From contig JAKZAN010000130.1 of NCBI GenBank assembly GCA_023053545.1, forward strand, positions 1-64,000: 64,000 nucleotides of DNA, in the 5' to 3' direction. The first letter of the stretch is position 1; each line of letters opens with the position of its first letter. Position numbers and translations under genes: made by a program. This document shows, one piece after another, positions 33,519-44,829 of the stretch. The notes under the pieces are model-generated. The model saw only the letters and a program-made list of their open reading frames with translations. It had not been told where the DNA came from and searched no databases. Source of the stretch: Lepidurus packardi. Lineage: Eukaryota; Arthropoda; Branchiopoda; Notostraca; Triopsidae.

Positions 33519-34574
33519 TCAGCAGACCAGTTTCTTCAAGAAGGTGAGCTCGTATCTGGCCACCAGGAACTCCAAAAAGGCTGCGTACGGGTATCCCATC
33601 AGGGCGAAGTTGAAAAAGTAGTACAGCGGTTGGGTGTGAGACGATTCCTGCAGAGTGAATCCGATTTCTTCCTCGAAACCTGGCAGTTGGAAGTTGGTAC
33701 TTTTGTCTTGGTGCACATCTCGAGTATTCTTTGATATAAACGAGTTATAGGCATTGTTGAACACCCGAGCACTGTTCTCGGAGTCAAAGTAGAAGCGGTT
33801 GAAGCAGTGCAAGAAGACGTATTGTTTGGACTCGTACAGACTGCCCAGCGCTCCACTTTCGTCGATACACATTCTGGGTTGGTAGTTCTCCGTGGCTGTG
33901 TGTGTGGTGACCTTCACTCTGTGACTCCTGCCTTTGGAGTCCCTCCTCGTCTCGTAGTGATAACACTCAATATGGAATTTGAAGTAGCCCTGACTCTTCA
34001 CGACGGTGTCATACACAGCATTGTATTGACTGAACAGCTTCATGTTGTTGATATATCCGTAGACGTCACTGCACCCAAAAATAGCGACCAGATAGATGAT
34101 ATACCCTTGGAGGATGACACCGACGATTCCTCCTATCGGACTTTGAGAAAAAAGCCCATTCATATACAGTACTGCGCCTACAATGATGCTGGCGATCGCG
34201 TATATGTTGCAGAATAATGCAGTGCAATGATGGCTGTTCGACACTTTTTTGGGGGTGTTTTTGTGTTAAATATAGTAGGGGTCGTTCAGGTTGAAAAGAG
34301 AAGGTCCGAGCATCTGGATCATCTGCTGGTTGAGAGTGAAGGTGACAGCAGCAGTCTGGAGCATATCGGATGACTGGTTGGCGTTGGGATCGGGAGGATA
34401 ATAAATGGGAGCATTGGGGTAGTAGGCAGGGGGAGGCTGGCCGTAGGGCATCATAGGCTGACCATAGGGGGTAGGTTGGGCATATTGCTGATTGGGATCG
34501 ACGTAGGCTGGGTTGTTGGGGTCGAAAGGATTGCTAGTAGGAGGTGGTTGGTTGCCGAGATTGATCATTTCCAT
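33519..34574 (-). CDS. TMEM151-like membrane protein (351 aa)
   Basis: A single exon in which an in-frame TAA at codon 103 joins two parts. Residues 1-75 are P/Y/Q/N-rich (PMMPYGQPPPAYYPNAP). Two TM segments (IYAIASIIVGAVLYMNG and GIVGVILQGYIIYLVAIFG) follow. The family core reads FHIECYHYETRRDSKGRSHR, VKVTTHTATENYQP and CIDESG, matching the CYHY...KV.TH.A.E.F motif of TMEM151 proteins. A third hydrophobic stretch lies near the end. The function of TMEM151 is unknown. The disordered N-terminal extension is longer than in animal relatives. Confidence 0.7.
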
Positions 34575-34700
34575 GGGTAGATAATATCGTGCAGCTATGA
34601 TTAGTTTATCTGTTATAGTGACATAGAGATTCTATTAGGCAAATAAGTATTTTTCTAAGCATTACATATTGATACCAGGCCGTAAGTTCTTTGGGGGGTT

Positions 34701-35764
34701 TCATAAAATAAGGATACAAAGTCGAACAACTTTAATTGACTATTTAGTTATTGCATCTACTCTACTCGTTTAGGAGTACCCACTCATACTATCATCCTCA
34801 TACAGCAGGTCATACGTTTTTAGGACACCTTGTTTGGTTAAATCTTCTAGGTTCTGCATAAATGTTGTTCTGGCTCTTTCAACCTTCCAGTACGATCGAG
34901 TTTGAAGTGACCACGTGTTCCAGAGGCTTTTCCTAAAGCTTAGCAGCACACACTCTTTTCACGAAGCCTAAAACATAATCATGTTCGCCAATATTGTCTT
35001 ACATTCGAACTTCGACAATCCGCCGAGGCAATTATTCTCAACCTTTTACCCAAACCACTCGAAAATATTATCAGCCTTCCTTCCTCGCATCATCAGAGCA
35101 AGTCCATACACGAGCCAGCTGTCACACACCAAGGCGTCCGCACTCAATGCTAGGAGTCCGATAATTACGATGGGGTATAGTTTGCTCTTGATTTGGAGCG
35201 GCAGTCCAAGGATATCGGCAACCCTATCGGAGGTGGGTGGGTGGCTGCGACATAGTTTAAGCCAGACCGCGAGTAGAGGTGTGCTTGTCGCATGAAGCAG
35301 GTAGGAGTAGCCCAATACTTCATAGATAATGAGGAGCAGAAAAGCCAACGCGAGGCAAATGAGTACTATGTAAGGGTTGGCGTATTGATTTATTACTGTG
35401 GGTAGAGAGGCCGATGAAAAAGCTAGAACTTCCTTTCTTTTCCCAAGGATAGATTTATGCGACTACAATGGCAGTAAAAAGCGCAAACTGGGATTATTAT
35501 GAGAGTTGTGTTCAGGATGATTTTACTTCGGACAAGTTCCTACAGACGAACACTCTGATGCCTTGCAGAATTTCAAAAGGGGGAATAGTGCTTACATATT
35601 TCTCCGAGACTGTTGTCGGATTTGTGCATACAATTTATGATTAAAGTGCTGAGCGTGACTATGCAGAGAAGGACTCGGGTGAAGATCGGCATGCCCGAAC
35701 ACCACTTCACTAAGCTCTCGCAAGTCGTAGGCTGCTCCAGTCTCCGAATGATTATCTGCTCCAT
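34701..35764 (-). CDS. Rhomboid/UBAC2-like multipass membrane protein
   Basis: My best model has five exons: 35764-35632, 35609-35554, 35487-35397, 35365-35003 and 34954-34701 (about 298 aa). Introns of 22, 66, 31 and 48 nt restore one frame. The N-terminus has the rhomboid-pseudoprotease feel (GMPIFTRVLLCIVTLSTLI). Several TM segments follow (FALFTAIVVAEIYP, LICLALAFLLLIIYEVLGYS, PIVIIGLLALSADALV), then a soluble tail (FMQNLEDLTKQGVLKTYDLL). No catalytic Ser or His is in a rhomboid context, so any relation would be to inactive members such as UBAC2 or Derlin. The second intron's 5' site is ambiguous (60 or 66 nt), and the 22-nt intron is unusually short. Confidence 0.5.
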
Positions 35765-35834
35765 ATGATAACTGAGGTTTTATTAAATCAACTATGAAAA
35801 CGGACAAGTTTAAACACCCATAATCTAAAAATAC

Positions 35835-37014
35835 TCAGAAACACTTGCGATGCACGTAGTTGGGGCCTCCCTCTTGGAACTCCTGTTTCGTGATGAACAT
35901 AGGTTGGAATCCGGCCAGAGAAGCCAGAATACTGCCTCCCATCCACGCAGAAAACTTACGTTCGGGAGGGTCGATCACGTTGATCTTCATGGTGCTCGGG
36001 GCCAGAGCAATCACTTCCTTCTGAAGTCTCTACTTAATATCTATTAGTCGATAATAATACAGTTGATAAGGAAAAGGGGTTACTTCTGAACATTGCCGTG
36101 CCTCCCGAAATCACGATGTTCCCATAAAGATCCTTCCTGATATCGGAGTCACACTTCAAGATCGAGTTGAAGGTTCCCTCATGGATGCCCTGTATTTCCT
36201 TACCGATGATCTTGGAGGGTTGGAATAGGGCTTCTGGGCATCGGAAGACTTGGTTGCGCAGAACGATCTCATTACCATCAGGGAGCTTATGCGTAATAGA
36301 TTTGTTATTGCTCTCGGTGAATTCCTTCATTGACCCTTCGAAGTCAATAGCTACATAGCATTTCTTCTCTTTGGTGTCCCGGGCATTTTCTCGGGCGGTC
36401 TCCTCAATATTAGAAAATTCAACCCCATCCTCAGACATGAGCCTCATCAAATATTCAGTGAGATCCTTGCCAGCCAGGTTCATCTTGTAGATAGCATGAC
36501 TAAGGGCAAAACCTTCATAGATAGGGACGGTGGAGGTGACAGAGTAGCCGGAGTCTATCACAATACCTGTGGTCCTACCTGACGCGTAGAGGGATAGTAC
36601 TTGGGGCGTGGCGAGGTAGAAACTGCCAACTTGGAACTTCTCGAACATCATCTGGATGATGTTTTCACGATTCTTTTTGGAATTGCAGGGAATCTCTGTG
36701 AGAAGAACGGGGTAGTCTTCTGGAACTATAGCTAACTCATTGTAAAAGCAATGGTGCCACATCTTCTCCATATCTTCCCAGTTTTCTACCACACCGTTGT
36801 TAATAGGGCTCGACATCGTCAGCACGCCTTCCTTGGAAGTGACTTAGTGGCCGATATACATGTCCTTTTGGTCCATGCCGACCATCATCCCCGGCTGCTT
36901 AGGTCTGCCGATGAGCGTTGGGAAGCAAGCTTTGGGGGCATCATCTCCTGCGAGACCGGCCTTTATATATCCTGAGCCGTTATCGATGATGATGGCAGTG
37001 TTGTTATCTTCCAT
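35835..37014 (-). CDS. Divergent actin (378 aa)
   Basis: Two exons with a 43-nt intron (36041-36083). The sequence runs end to end with conventional actin: [82 protein letters not shown] and the terminal VHRKCF. Length is that of actin (375-378), without ARP-type insertions. Many normally invariant positions differ ([15 protein letters not shown] for the usual DSGDGVTH loop), so this is a fast-evolving paralog, as many ciliates have. Two UAR codons align with acidic columns (Glu in GDEAQSK, Asp/Glu in GIADRM). Whether it polymerises is unknown. Confidence 0.88.
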
Positions 37015-37400
37015 GGTGTTTCTGCTAAGTTACCTTTTGATACGTTTGAAATTTTGGTTATTATTACCATATCAATTTTCATCTATGGATGCAGTTCTTT
37101 GGGTTTCTAGATACCTATTTAGTTCCAATAATATCCATTAGTCGATATTGCTGTCCGCTTCTAAGCTCTCGTAGAGAACACTATCCTGGATATCGAAGGT
37201 TGTATAGAACCTCATCTCGTAGCAGAGAAGATGAGTTCAATCAGTTCTCAACAACTAAAAACCAATGATGTGTGACAAAGATCCAAACAGGTTCTTTTGG
37301 AACCCGCATAATAGAGGCGCATAATAGAGGATCCAGCATAAAAATATATAAACTACAGTATAGTATAATATAGTCCCCTAATTAACATCACATCGGCACC
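37015..37400. other. Divergent promoter region
   Basis: The 386 bp between the actin start (minus) and the SAE1 start (plus) contain no open frame. A short tandem repeat (GCATAATAGAGG, two copies) lies near 37305-37330. AT-rich runs and several TATA-like stretches occur close to the SAE1 start. It presumably drives both genes. Confidence 0.5.
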
Positions 37401-38531
37401 ATGGAAGGCGACACCCTCAAAAAGAAAACTATCTCTGCAGAATAGAGGAAACGCCTCGACAGGCAGAGATTCCTCGGTCTTGAGACTATGAAAAAGTATC
37501 CTTCCCATCTCAATACTTCTTAATCACAGGATGATGAATTCTTTAGTACTTGTTACTCCTCTCAACGGAGTCAACACTGAGCTAGCCAAAAACCTCGTCC
37601 TTTCGGGCATCAACATCGTAGCCCACGACCCAGCTACTATAACCCAGGACGACTTCAATACTAACTTTCTTGTGGCTCAGTCAGACATCGGCAAGCCACG
37701 AGGGCTAACTATTCTCTCAAAACTTCGTCTTATGAACTAATCCGGTCACAACCAATATGAAGCCGAACTGCCGTCTTTGACTTAGAATTCCTAATACTAT
37801 AAAAAGTTCACAATCATCGCAACATCCTTCGAATCTTTCGCTGAGAGTAAAAAGTGGAGTGACTTTTGTGGGGATGTTCTTAACGTGCCTCATTACAACA
37901 GTGTGAGCTGTGGTAAGTACGGGTTCACGATGATCCGCCTCGGCAAGTCCTGTACTTATGTGACACGAACCAAGAACTTCATGGAGTACGATGCCCAAGG
38001 AAATGTCAAGGATCGTTATGTAGATTTTCAGGAGGTGCATGTGGAATCTTTGCCCTTTGATCGACTGTTCCCCTAGACTGACACCAACGTAAAGGACCTG
38101 TACTACGCCATCAGAAGTAAGCACAACCATCGAGTTTTAATCTTTGTATAGTGATGAAATAGGCTGAAGATAACAAGTTAAAATATGATCCTTTCCACCC
38201 CAACAAAGAGACTCTGGATAAAATAGTGGGGGAACTAGGAGCCAAGGTTACGAGCCACAAGATAAACACAGATGCATTAAAAGTGACTTTAAAGAATTTC
38301 GCAAGCCAGTTTGGATTGGAGTTCTGTCCGGTATATTCAGTTGTGGGGAGCATAATTTCACAGGAGATCATCAAGGTGATATCAGGACAGGGAGAGCCGG
38401 CTATGAACTGGCTAGTGTACGACAGCCAGGAAGGGTACGGAAATGTACTGAAGCTGAGGGCCCAGAACAAGGACAGATAAAGATACACAGAACGTCCTGA
38501 CCTGCGCGAAAAAATCGAGAAAAGCAAATGA
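37401..38531 (+). CDS. SAE1: SUMO-activating enzyme subunit SAE1/Aos1 (353 aa)
   Basis: Three exons; introns 37496-37529 (34 nt) and 38117-38151 (35). The N-terminal ThiF-like half reads RLDRQRFLGLETMKK, SLVLVTPLNGVNTELAKNL and VAHDPATITQDDFNTNFLVA, then SDIGKPRG. These are the Aos1/Uba1-N pattern, including the replaced glycine-rich loop, as expected of the adenylation partner that binds no ATP itself. The C-terminal block (FCPVYSVVGSIISQEIIKVI) is the family's closing helix, PxxxVVGGxxAQEVIKxxS. It would pair with Uba2 to activate SUMO. NAE1 is the main alternative but is longer. Confidence 0.8.
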
Positions 38532-38597
38532 TCTGAGTTTTATAGCTGTGCCAATTATTAGTGTAATCCAATATATTATATACCAGAGCACAGCGCC

Positions 38598-39881
38598 ATG
38601 AATAAAAAAATGAAGGGCTTCTTTCCACATCCTCAAGTCACCAAAGAGACTCTCCGCAAGGCTAAACTCAACTTCGACTCCCCGTCCTACGCCAGAAGTC
38701 CCGAATACTCCACCAAAAAAAGACCCAATCCTATCCTTTCCTCCACCAATCGACTCCAGAGTAACTCTACTGATGAGTCGCCGAAGCCCCAAACTCTAAC
38801 CTAATCCTAAATGGAAGCAATTGTAATCTAGTAGAAACGCAAAGAGGTTTAAGCTAAGTAAGCCTATCTACAACAGTGTAAGTAACAGCAACAAACGATT
38901 ACTCTACTGCTAGAGCAACAAGTTCACGATGCTCGGAAGTAGGAATAAGCATTACTGTAACAGCTATCCAAAGCAAAAGAAAATGCAGAGTATCTAGCAG
39001 GGGAAATAGAGAAATGTAGAGAAGCAGAAAGTATCAAACCAGAATAATTTCTAGCCTGGAGGGAGGCATAGGCGAGGAAAAGGTACTATGAAACTATCGA
39101 AGAGATGACACGCAAACATGCAGAGTCGATGAACAGCAAAATACAAAAAGTGGGGTATCTGAAGGAACAGTTGGGACGGGAGAAGGAATAGCTGACGGAA
39201 CTGCAGAAACAGCTGCAGAAATAGAGAGAGTAGCGGAAGAGGAAGGAGGAGTTTGAGAAAAAACAGGCAGAACGAGAAAGGTAAGCACAGATGAAAGAAT
39301 ACGCCAAAATATCAGTCAATGATGTGGCAAACCTGTCGCAGGAAGTGAGTGAATTGAAGTCTAAAATTCAGGTACTCAAGGAAAATAAAAAGGTACTCGT
39401 CTAGGAGATCAAGCAAGAACTCGACTCCGAAAGCTGGTCAGTCAAAGAGCGTTTCGAGGCAAGCAAGGAACGCATTGCACGCGAAATGAAGAAGCTTGCA
39501 AGATACATGGAGAAACCATAAAAGTAAATTGTAATCAACAAGACGTAGAAGATCGCCAATCCCCTCAGCCTCATCGAGGCGTATGAACTACGATTGTCCC
39601 AATTAGAGAGAGCATTGCCTCCTGAGCTGAGGACCGAAAGAGTGCTAGCATGTCTACAGCCTTTGCCGTGGCGAAGCATAAAAGGTGCGGGAATCGAGCC
39701 AACTTCCGCAACATCGAAAATTCACGAAAAGTATAATAAAATGCAGCGATAGTTTATCGAGCTGGAGGAAAGGCTGAATGGAACAAAAGAGGCAATCAAA
39801 GAAAAGGACGAAGAGATCGAAGGGTATACGAAGACAATCGCCAGCATCGATGAAAGGGCGAAACAACTAACCAGGAAATGA
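38598..39881 (+). CDS. Coiled-coil protein, UAR-rich (427 aa)
   Basis: A single frame from MNKKMKGFFPHPQV to TGA with about twenty TAA/TAG codons, most inside heptads. Residues 1-70 are S/P-rich. From 75 to 300 the sequence is an almost continuous coiled coil (EEMTRKHAESMNSKIQKV, EVSELKSKIQVLKENKK). A short linker (SLIEAYELRLSQLERALPPE) leads to a last coil. Composition suggests a cytoskeletal or ciliary structural protein, without recognisable family. Reading UAR as Gln would also keep the coil, so this gene does not by itself prove the code. Confidence 0.7.
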
Positions 39882-39957
39882 TATTAGCTGCACATATCAA
39901 CAGTAGGCTTTATACTTTTTACCTTCGACATATTTGTTAATATAACGGAGTAAAAAA

Positions 39958-41367
39958 ATGGAGGAAAACCCTTTAGGAAACATCGAGGCTGAGGCTCCCC
40001 ATCCGTTTACTCTCAGGTAACAGCTCTACGTGTTTGCCTTAGGCATGCTCACCTGGGCTTCCTATCCTTATTGCTTTGATATCCCCCAGACAGTGCAAAC
40101 CCAGCTCAAACTTCCTCCATATTCTCTCGAACCAGATCGCTTTAATGCTCTCTACGTCATCATTTCCCTACCTAATATTTTTCTGAGCTTCGTCTCTGGT
40201 CTCATCACTGCTAAACTTGGTCCTATCAGAGCTATTCTGATCTATAGTTCCTTGCTCTGTGTTGGTCAGACTATCCTCACTTACTCCGTATACTCATTAA
40301 GTAATGGTTGGTACTGGTGGGCTCTCTTTGCACGTCTTGTAATCGGATTTTCAGGCTATAGCCTTGTAGGCGCTAATCTCTCACTGATACCGAAGTATAC
40401 TGCAAAGAAATATGTTTCTCTCTTAGTTGGACTTGGCTCTATGCTTCCTTGGACTACTCAGAGCCTGACGTCTGCTATTTCCCCAGCCATATATAAGTCT
40501 AGCGGCGAAGTCTACCTGACTTTCCTAGTTGGTTGGTTTATAGTTCTTAGTAGCGTGATTTCTGCAGCGATCCTTTGGAGAATTGATCTCGGATTCCAGA
40601 AGCGTCTACCAAATAAATAAGACAAAGCACCCTCCACAAAACTCAATAGGTAAACCCTCCAAGCGTTGGGACCCATGATGGCTATCGTCTTCATCGTCAT
40701 CACTTTCGCAGTAAGTGTAGAAGGCAGCATAATCATTAATGCGAATGATATGCTACATGAGAGAGTCGGCTTCACAAACACGCAAGCGGGAAGCATTGCT
40801 ATGATGCCCCTCTTGATCAACTGCCTCACTAGTCCCCTTTGGGCGTTCCTTAAGGAAAAGCTGAAACACAAGCGGATACTTTTCCCAATCATTGGATTCA
40901 TTCTACTGTTGGACATCGTGATACTCTACTTTTTACCTTCGAATGTAAATGGTCTGAGTTACTTCATGGCATACCTTGGGTTCATTCTATTGGGCGTCTG
41001 GGACAGTGGAGCAGTAACCCTCATAATTGGATCTATCCCAGCTATTACACCACCGCAAGTGCATAGTCTCGCCTTTTCGGTCTACACCACGGCACTAGCC
41101 TTAGGTATGGGCATTAGTCCTTTAATCACAGCCAGAATAATCCAGTCTGGTGGCACATACGCATAAGGCTACAAAAACTGTTACTATCTGTATTTCTTAG
41201 AGTATCTGGTTGCCATGGGAGGGTTGTGTTTCATGTGGTTATCAAATTCTGCCCAAGCCAGAGCAATCGATCAAGGGACTGAAGGCACTGCTCTCGAAAA
41301 AGAGCCACTTAATCAGGCCGGTAATACTCCAAACCCCGCAAAAGACTCATTATTATCTATGGATTGA
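39958..41367 (+). CDS. MFS transporter, MFSD1-like (469 aa)
   Basis: A single exon, with twelve predicted TM helices in two sets of six separated by a polar loop (about 220-240). The MFS loop-2/3 region reads SGLITAKLGPIRAILIYSS (family G.l.Dr.G.r). The N-terminal ALYVIISLPNIFLSF and the later IIGSIPAITPPQVHSLAFSV match the MFSD1-type lysosomal transporters. The short N- and C-termini end in an acidic-dileucine-like EKEPLN. The substrate is unknown; MFSD1 relatives export dipeptides from lysosomes. A broken relative lies at 6486-7624. Confidence 0.78.
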
Positions 41368-41547
41368 TAAATGCAGGCCCTACAATGGATGTACGATAAT
41401 CACAGACTCGATCAAACTCGACAGAGCCAGTGCAGCGCGAAATTTAAATGCAAGGAAAATGAGGGACAAGGGATTGATCCTTTTAAAGAAATCCGCCATT
41501 ACACATAACATTATTGCTTATTCCTCGATCTACTCTGAACACTGCAT

Positions 41548-42753
41548 TCAACTCACGCGAGTTTCCTTTACACTCTGTATCAGGTGCTCATTATTTATCA
41601 GTTCTTTGTGCGACCTCAAAGCCCCATATGCACTTTAGTTGACTATGTGTTCAAGTTCAGCCCCGCTCAATCCTTTTGTCACTCTTGCCGCCTCCTTAAT
41701 CGTTGTGTCATCCACCTTATGCTTTTTGTTATTGAGATGGATACGTAGGATCCCTTCACGCTCTGCTGCCGAAGGAAGACTGGTTCCGATTTTAATATCG
41801 AAGCGCCCAGGTCTCATGATAGCCTCATCGATCATATTTTCACGATTGGTGGCAGCCATGATGACAATGTTGTCCTCTGAGCCTGCGAACCCATCCATCT
41901 CCGTCAAAAGTTGGTTGATGGTAGAGTTGTGTTCAGAGTCTCCAGAACTCATGCCTGATGATCTTTTTCCAATAGCATCAAATTCATCGATGAAGATAAT
42001 GCAGCCATTTTTCATTGCACGTGCTTTTTAGAACATGGCTCGGATTTTCTTGGGACCCATGCCAACATAGACTTACTTGAACTCCGCAGCAGAGCAGTAT
42101 ATGAAACTAGAGTTGCTTTCGCCGGCAGTGGCCCTGGCGAGCATCGTTTTGCCAGTGCCTGGAGGCCCGTAGAGTAAAACACCTCTGCGCATGCGTGCTC
42201 CAATATTTTTGTACTTAGAGGGGTATCGCATGAAATCGATGATCTAGGACAGTTTCTACTTGATCTCCTCGTTCCCGAATATATCGCTGAACAGCACCAA
42301 ACTGTGTTTCTCCTATTTATTTTTTGCCGTGGTAGATCCTCCCAGTTGGGGCTCCAATAACTTATACGCATAGTAGGATGCTACTGCCAGTCCCACCGAT
42401 GATATCACCATGGTTTCTGGCAACTCGGCTGCCGGCACGACACTCTCACATCTATATAATAGTCGAGGAGTCTATTTTAGGAGCTTGAAGATCTCGGACT
42501 TGGGGATGGCAGATATATTAGTTTTGTACCAGTCAGATAGTTCTGACTTGAAATAGAGGTAGTCTCCTTTGACGATGACTTATTTGATACTGTTTCTGCG
42601 GAGAGCCTCGATGAAGTGGGAAACTCTGGTTTCAACGAGTCCAGAGTCGAGATAGACTTTGAAGTAGAATGCCGAACCGACGATGCAGATGCCAGCAAGG
42701 AAGTAGTACTTATGTCGCTTGATAAAGTCCTGGGCTTGGCGTAGGATGTTCAT
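41548..42753 (-). CDS. FtsH/YME1-like AAA ATPase lacking peptidase
   Basis: A single exon of 401 aa. TM1 is at about 20-38 and TM2 near 125-145, with a small soluble domain between, as in mitochondrial i-/m-AAA proteases. The AAA module is complete: [13 protein letters not shown] (Walker A), [12 protein letters not shown] (Walker B), [17 protein letters not shown] (second region of homology). A C-terminal helical subdomain follows ([17 protein letters not shown]). The protein then ends. The M41 zinc peptidase (HExxH), normally the next 200 residues, is absent, and only 180 bp separate it from the next gene. UAR aligns with family Glu at five columns (plus-strand complements at 42256, 42244, 42073, 42028, 41635). 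It is probably an unfoldase or membrane dislocase. Confidence 0.85.
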
Positions 42754-42991
42754 GATGGGAGTGTTGTTGGTTTGCGCTAGATTACAGACTGTATCGTGAG
42801 AATAAGCCAGTCACAATTAAATTATTAATGAACCTGGATTTGTTTAGTTCAAACACGACCCAACGCCAACATAGTATATTATTTGTGTTTATAGAACAGA
42901 CACTTATTACTATAAGGCTGCCTTGTTATATACTCAAAGGTTTAATCAATCATTAGAAACATAATCAATTTACTAATAATAACAGCCCTCG

Positions 42992-44151
42992 ATGACTGAG
43001 AGCGTCATCACCCGCAAGGAAACCAGGCGCAGTCTTCACAGTGCTGAAGCTTCCCTCGCTCAGCCCCCTCAGCGCACCGAGCCGGAGGAACGCTTTCGAT
43101 CCCTGACCAAAATTTATGAAGAAAACGAGCGTAGGCGACTCCAGAACCTCCAGAGCTATGACATAATTAAAAACCTGCAGATCAAGACCTCTACCGAAAG
43201 TAATTGACCTTTTCTAATGATATCTTTCCACTCACAGAGAAGGAGGAGGGCTAAAAAAAGGTGGGCAGAAAATCGCGCAAGGACCAGGAAAACAGGAATT
43301 TCATATGCGGATGTGGGAGAAAGTATCTTTCCTACCCTGCTCTTTACACCCATATCAAGACCAAGCATGATATGATCACTCCCCCAGGCACCATCAAGCC
43401 TAACACTCGCATGGGTGTTTAGACACAGCCCAGAAGAGGCAGACCTCCCACCCACAAACAGCTCGAAGACATTCACTCCATCGATGAGAATGCCAACAAG
43501 AATGAAATATCGAGCGTACTAAAGGATTCAGTGGACATTAAGAAGTCGCATCTGCTCGAGCAATATGAGAGTCAGGTCAAAGGCACGGTCCTGAGTGACT
43601 ACATCGAATATCCTGTTTTTGTGGAAATGATTGAAGAAGTGCAGCGCGAAAAGTTGGCCTCGCTCTATGTAGAACTACCCATAGACAAAGTGCTGGCCAT
43701 CTATCTTTACAATATGACGAACCACTTTAATGAAACCATGATTGCAATAATGCAGGACATCTTCGTGCTGTTGCGAGAGTGCATCAACAAGTGTGGTGCT
43801 CGTGTACAGTAAAGATACGAGGCCAAGACAGGGGTGTGCAAGCCTGTAGTCCAAAAAGGCAAAGATACCAAAGTCCACGACGCCAAGAATACCGATGCTA
43901 GAAGAGGAGAAAACAGTAAAGAAGAGAGCTACAGTGCCACTCATAGCTGTGAATACTTGCCTCTAGTGGGGGACTACTTTGTCCAGAAGTACGTCCCAAG
44001 AAGGATGCCAGGTCTGAACCGCAAGGTGTTGTCGCTGATAATGTTAGACTTCTTGACCTGGCTGACGGAGCATAAGTTGACTTCGATAGCGGTAATCGAG
44101 TCGACACTTGACATGGTATCCTCGATCAACTCCTTCGATCTGTGTTGCTGA
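42992..44151 (+). CDS. C2H2 zinc-finger / AT-hook protein (373 aa)
   Basis: Two exons; the 38-nt intron is at 43200-43237. A single C2H2-type finger occupies about residues 95-120 (FICGCGRKYLSYPALYTHIK, then TKH). About 25 residues later comes an AT-hook-like core (QPRRGRPPTHKQ). The remaining 220 residues are helical, with clusters of charged residues and a C-terminal EHKLTSIAVIESTLDMV. It is probably a nuclear DNA- or chromatin-binding protein. One finger plus one hook is a common arrangement in uncharacterised ciliate proteins. The target is unknown. Confidence 0.68.
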
Positions 44152-44301
44152 TCAGACATTCGCCAAACGACAGCCAGCTAATATATTTTTACCATTAAAT
44201 TATCATATCATCATGCTGCGAGGGTACTTTTATTTCAAATAACGAATATGAAATAGTAATTTTGTGTTATGGAGCAGATTAAAATAGAATTTGGCGAATC
44301 A

Positions 44302-44829
44302 TCATTAGCGAGGTAGCTGAGCTCTGCAGCAGGGGCAGGTGTCCTTCTTTTCCAACCATGGCATCAAACACCCTCTGTGGAATGCATGTCCGCACTGGAG
44401 TTCGATGCCTTCACCATCATGTTCCTGACATACCGCGCACTCTCCCACTGAGTCTGTTTGCTTTAAGGCTTCTATCTGTGCTTACGAGGCTCCTTCCTGC
44501 TCATCATCGCCCAGCATTCGTAATATTCTTTCGAGGAAGCTTTCGTACTGTTCTCCACTAATGTAATTAGATCGAGACAACTGGAAGTCTAGAGCCGATG
44601 AACTCATTATGACTACAGATATGGTCGATGTCTCTTGGGGCTGTGATGTTTAATCGAAAGGAGTAAATTTTCTGGGATCCTCTTCGCGAGTGATTTGCTC
44701 GACAGCATCGCTGTGACACGAAGGGCAGGAGGTCGACTGCAAAACAGGAGAAGAGTGAAGGGGGGATTCGAACTGAGTTTAACATTGGAAGCACCAGAAG
44801 GGAAGTGGAATGGGTGTATCGATGTGCAT
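44302..44829 (-). CDS. RNF126/RNF115-like RING-H2 E3 ligase (175 aa)
   Basis: A single exon. The N-terminal zinc ribbon has CxxC pairs (FWCFQC and SCPSCHSDAVEQI), as in RNF126/BCA2. A serine-rich linker (TISVVIMSSSALDFQL) follows, then FLERILRMLG. The C-terminal RING-H2 is complete: CAVCQEHDGEGIELQCGHAF, HRGCLMPWLEKKDTCPCCRA. The ligase would take a ubiquitin-charged E2. RNF126 acts in quality control of mislocalised membrane proteins with BAG6; that role is inferred. Three UAR codons are present, including TAA just before TGA. Confidence 0.82.

Noticed and set aside
33807-34217. Plus-strand 136-codon frame (MQEDVLFGLVQTAQRS..)
   Set aside because: It is a shadow of the TMEM151-like gene, whose conserved CYHYET core is on the other strand.
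41368-41547. Hidden M41 peptidase exon for the AAA gene
   Set aside because: The gap is 180 bp. Even with a 27-nt candidate intron the extension has no HExxH and no peptidase-like sequence.
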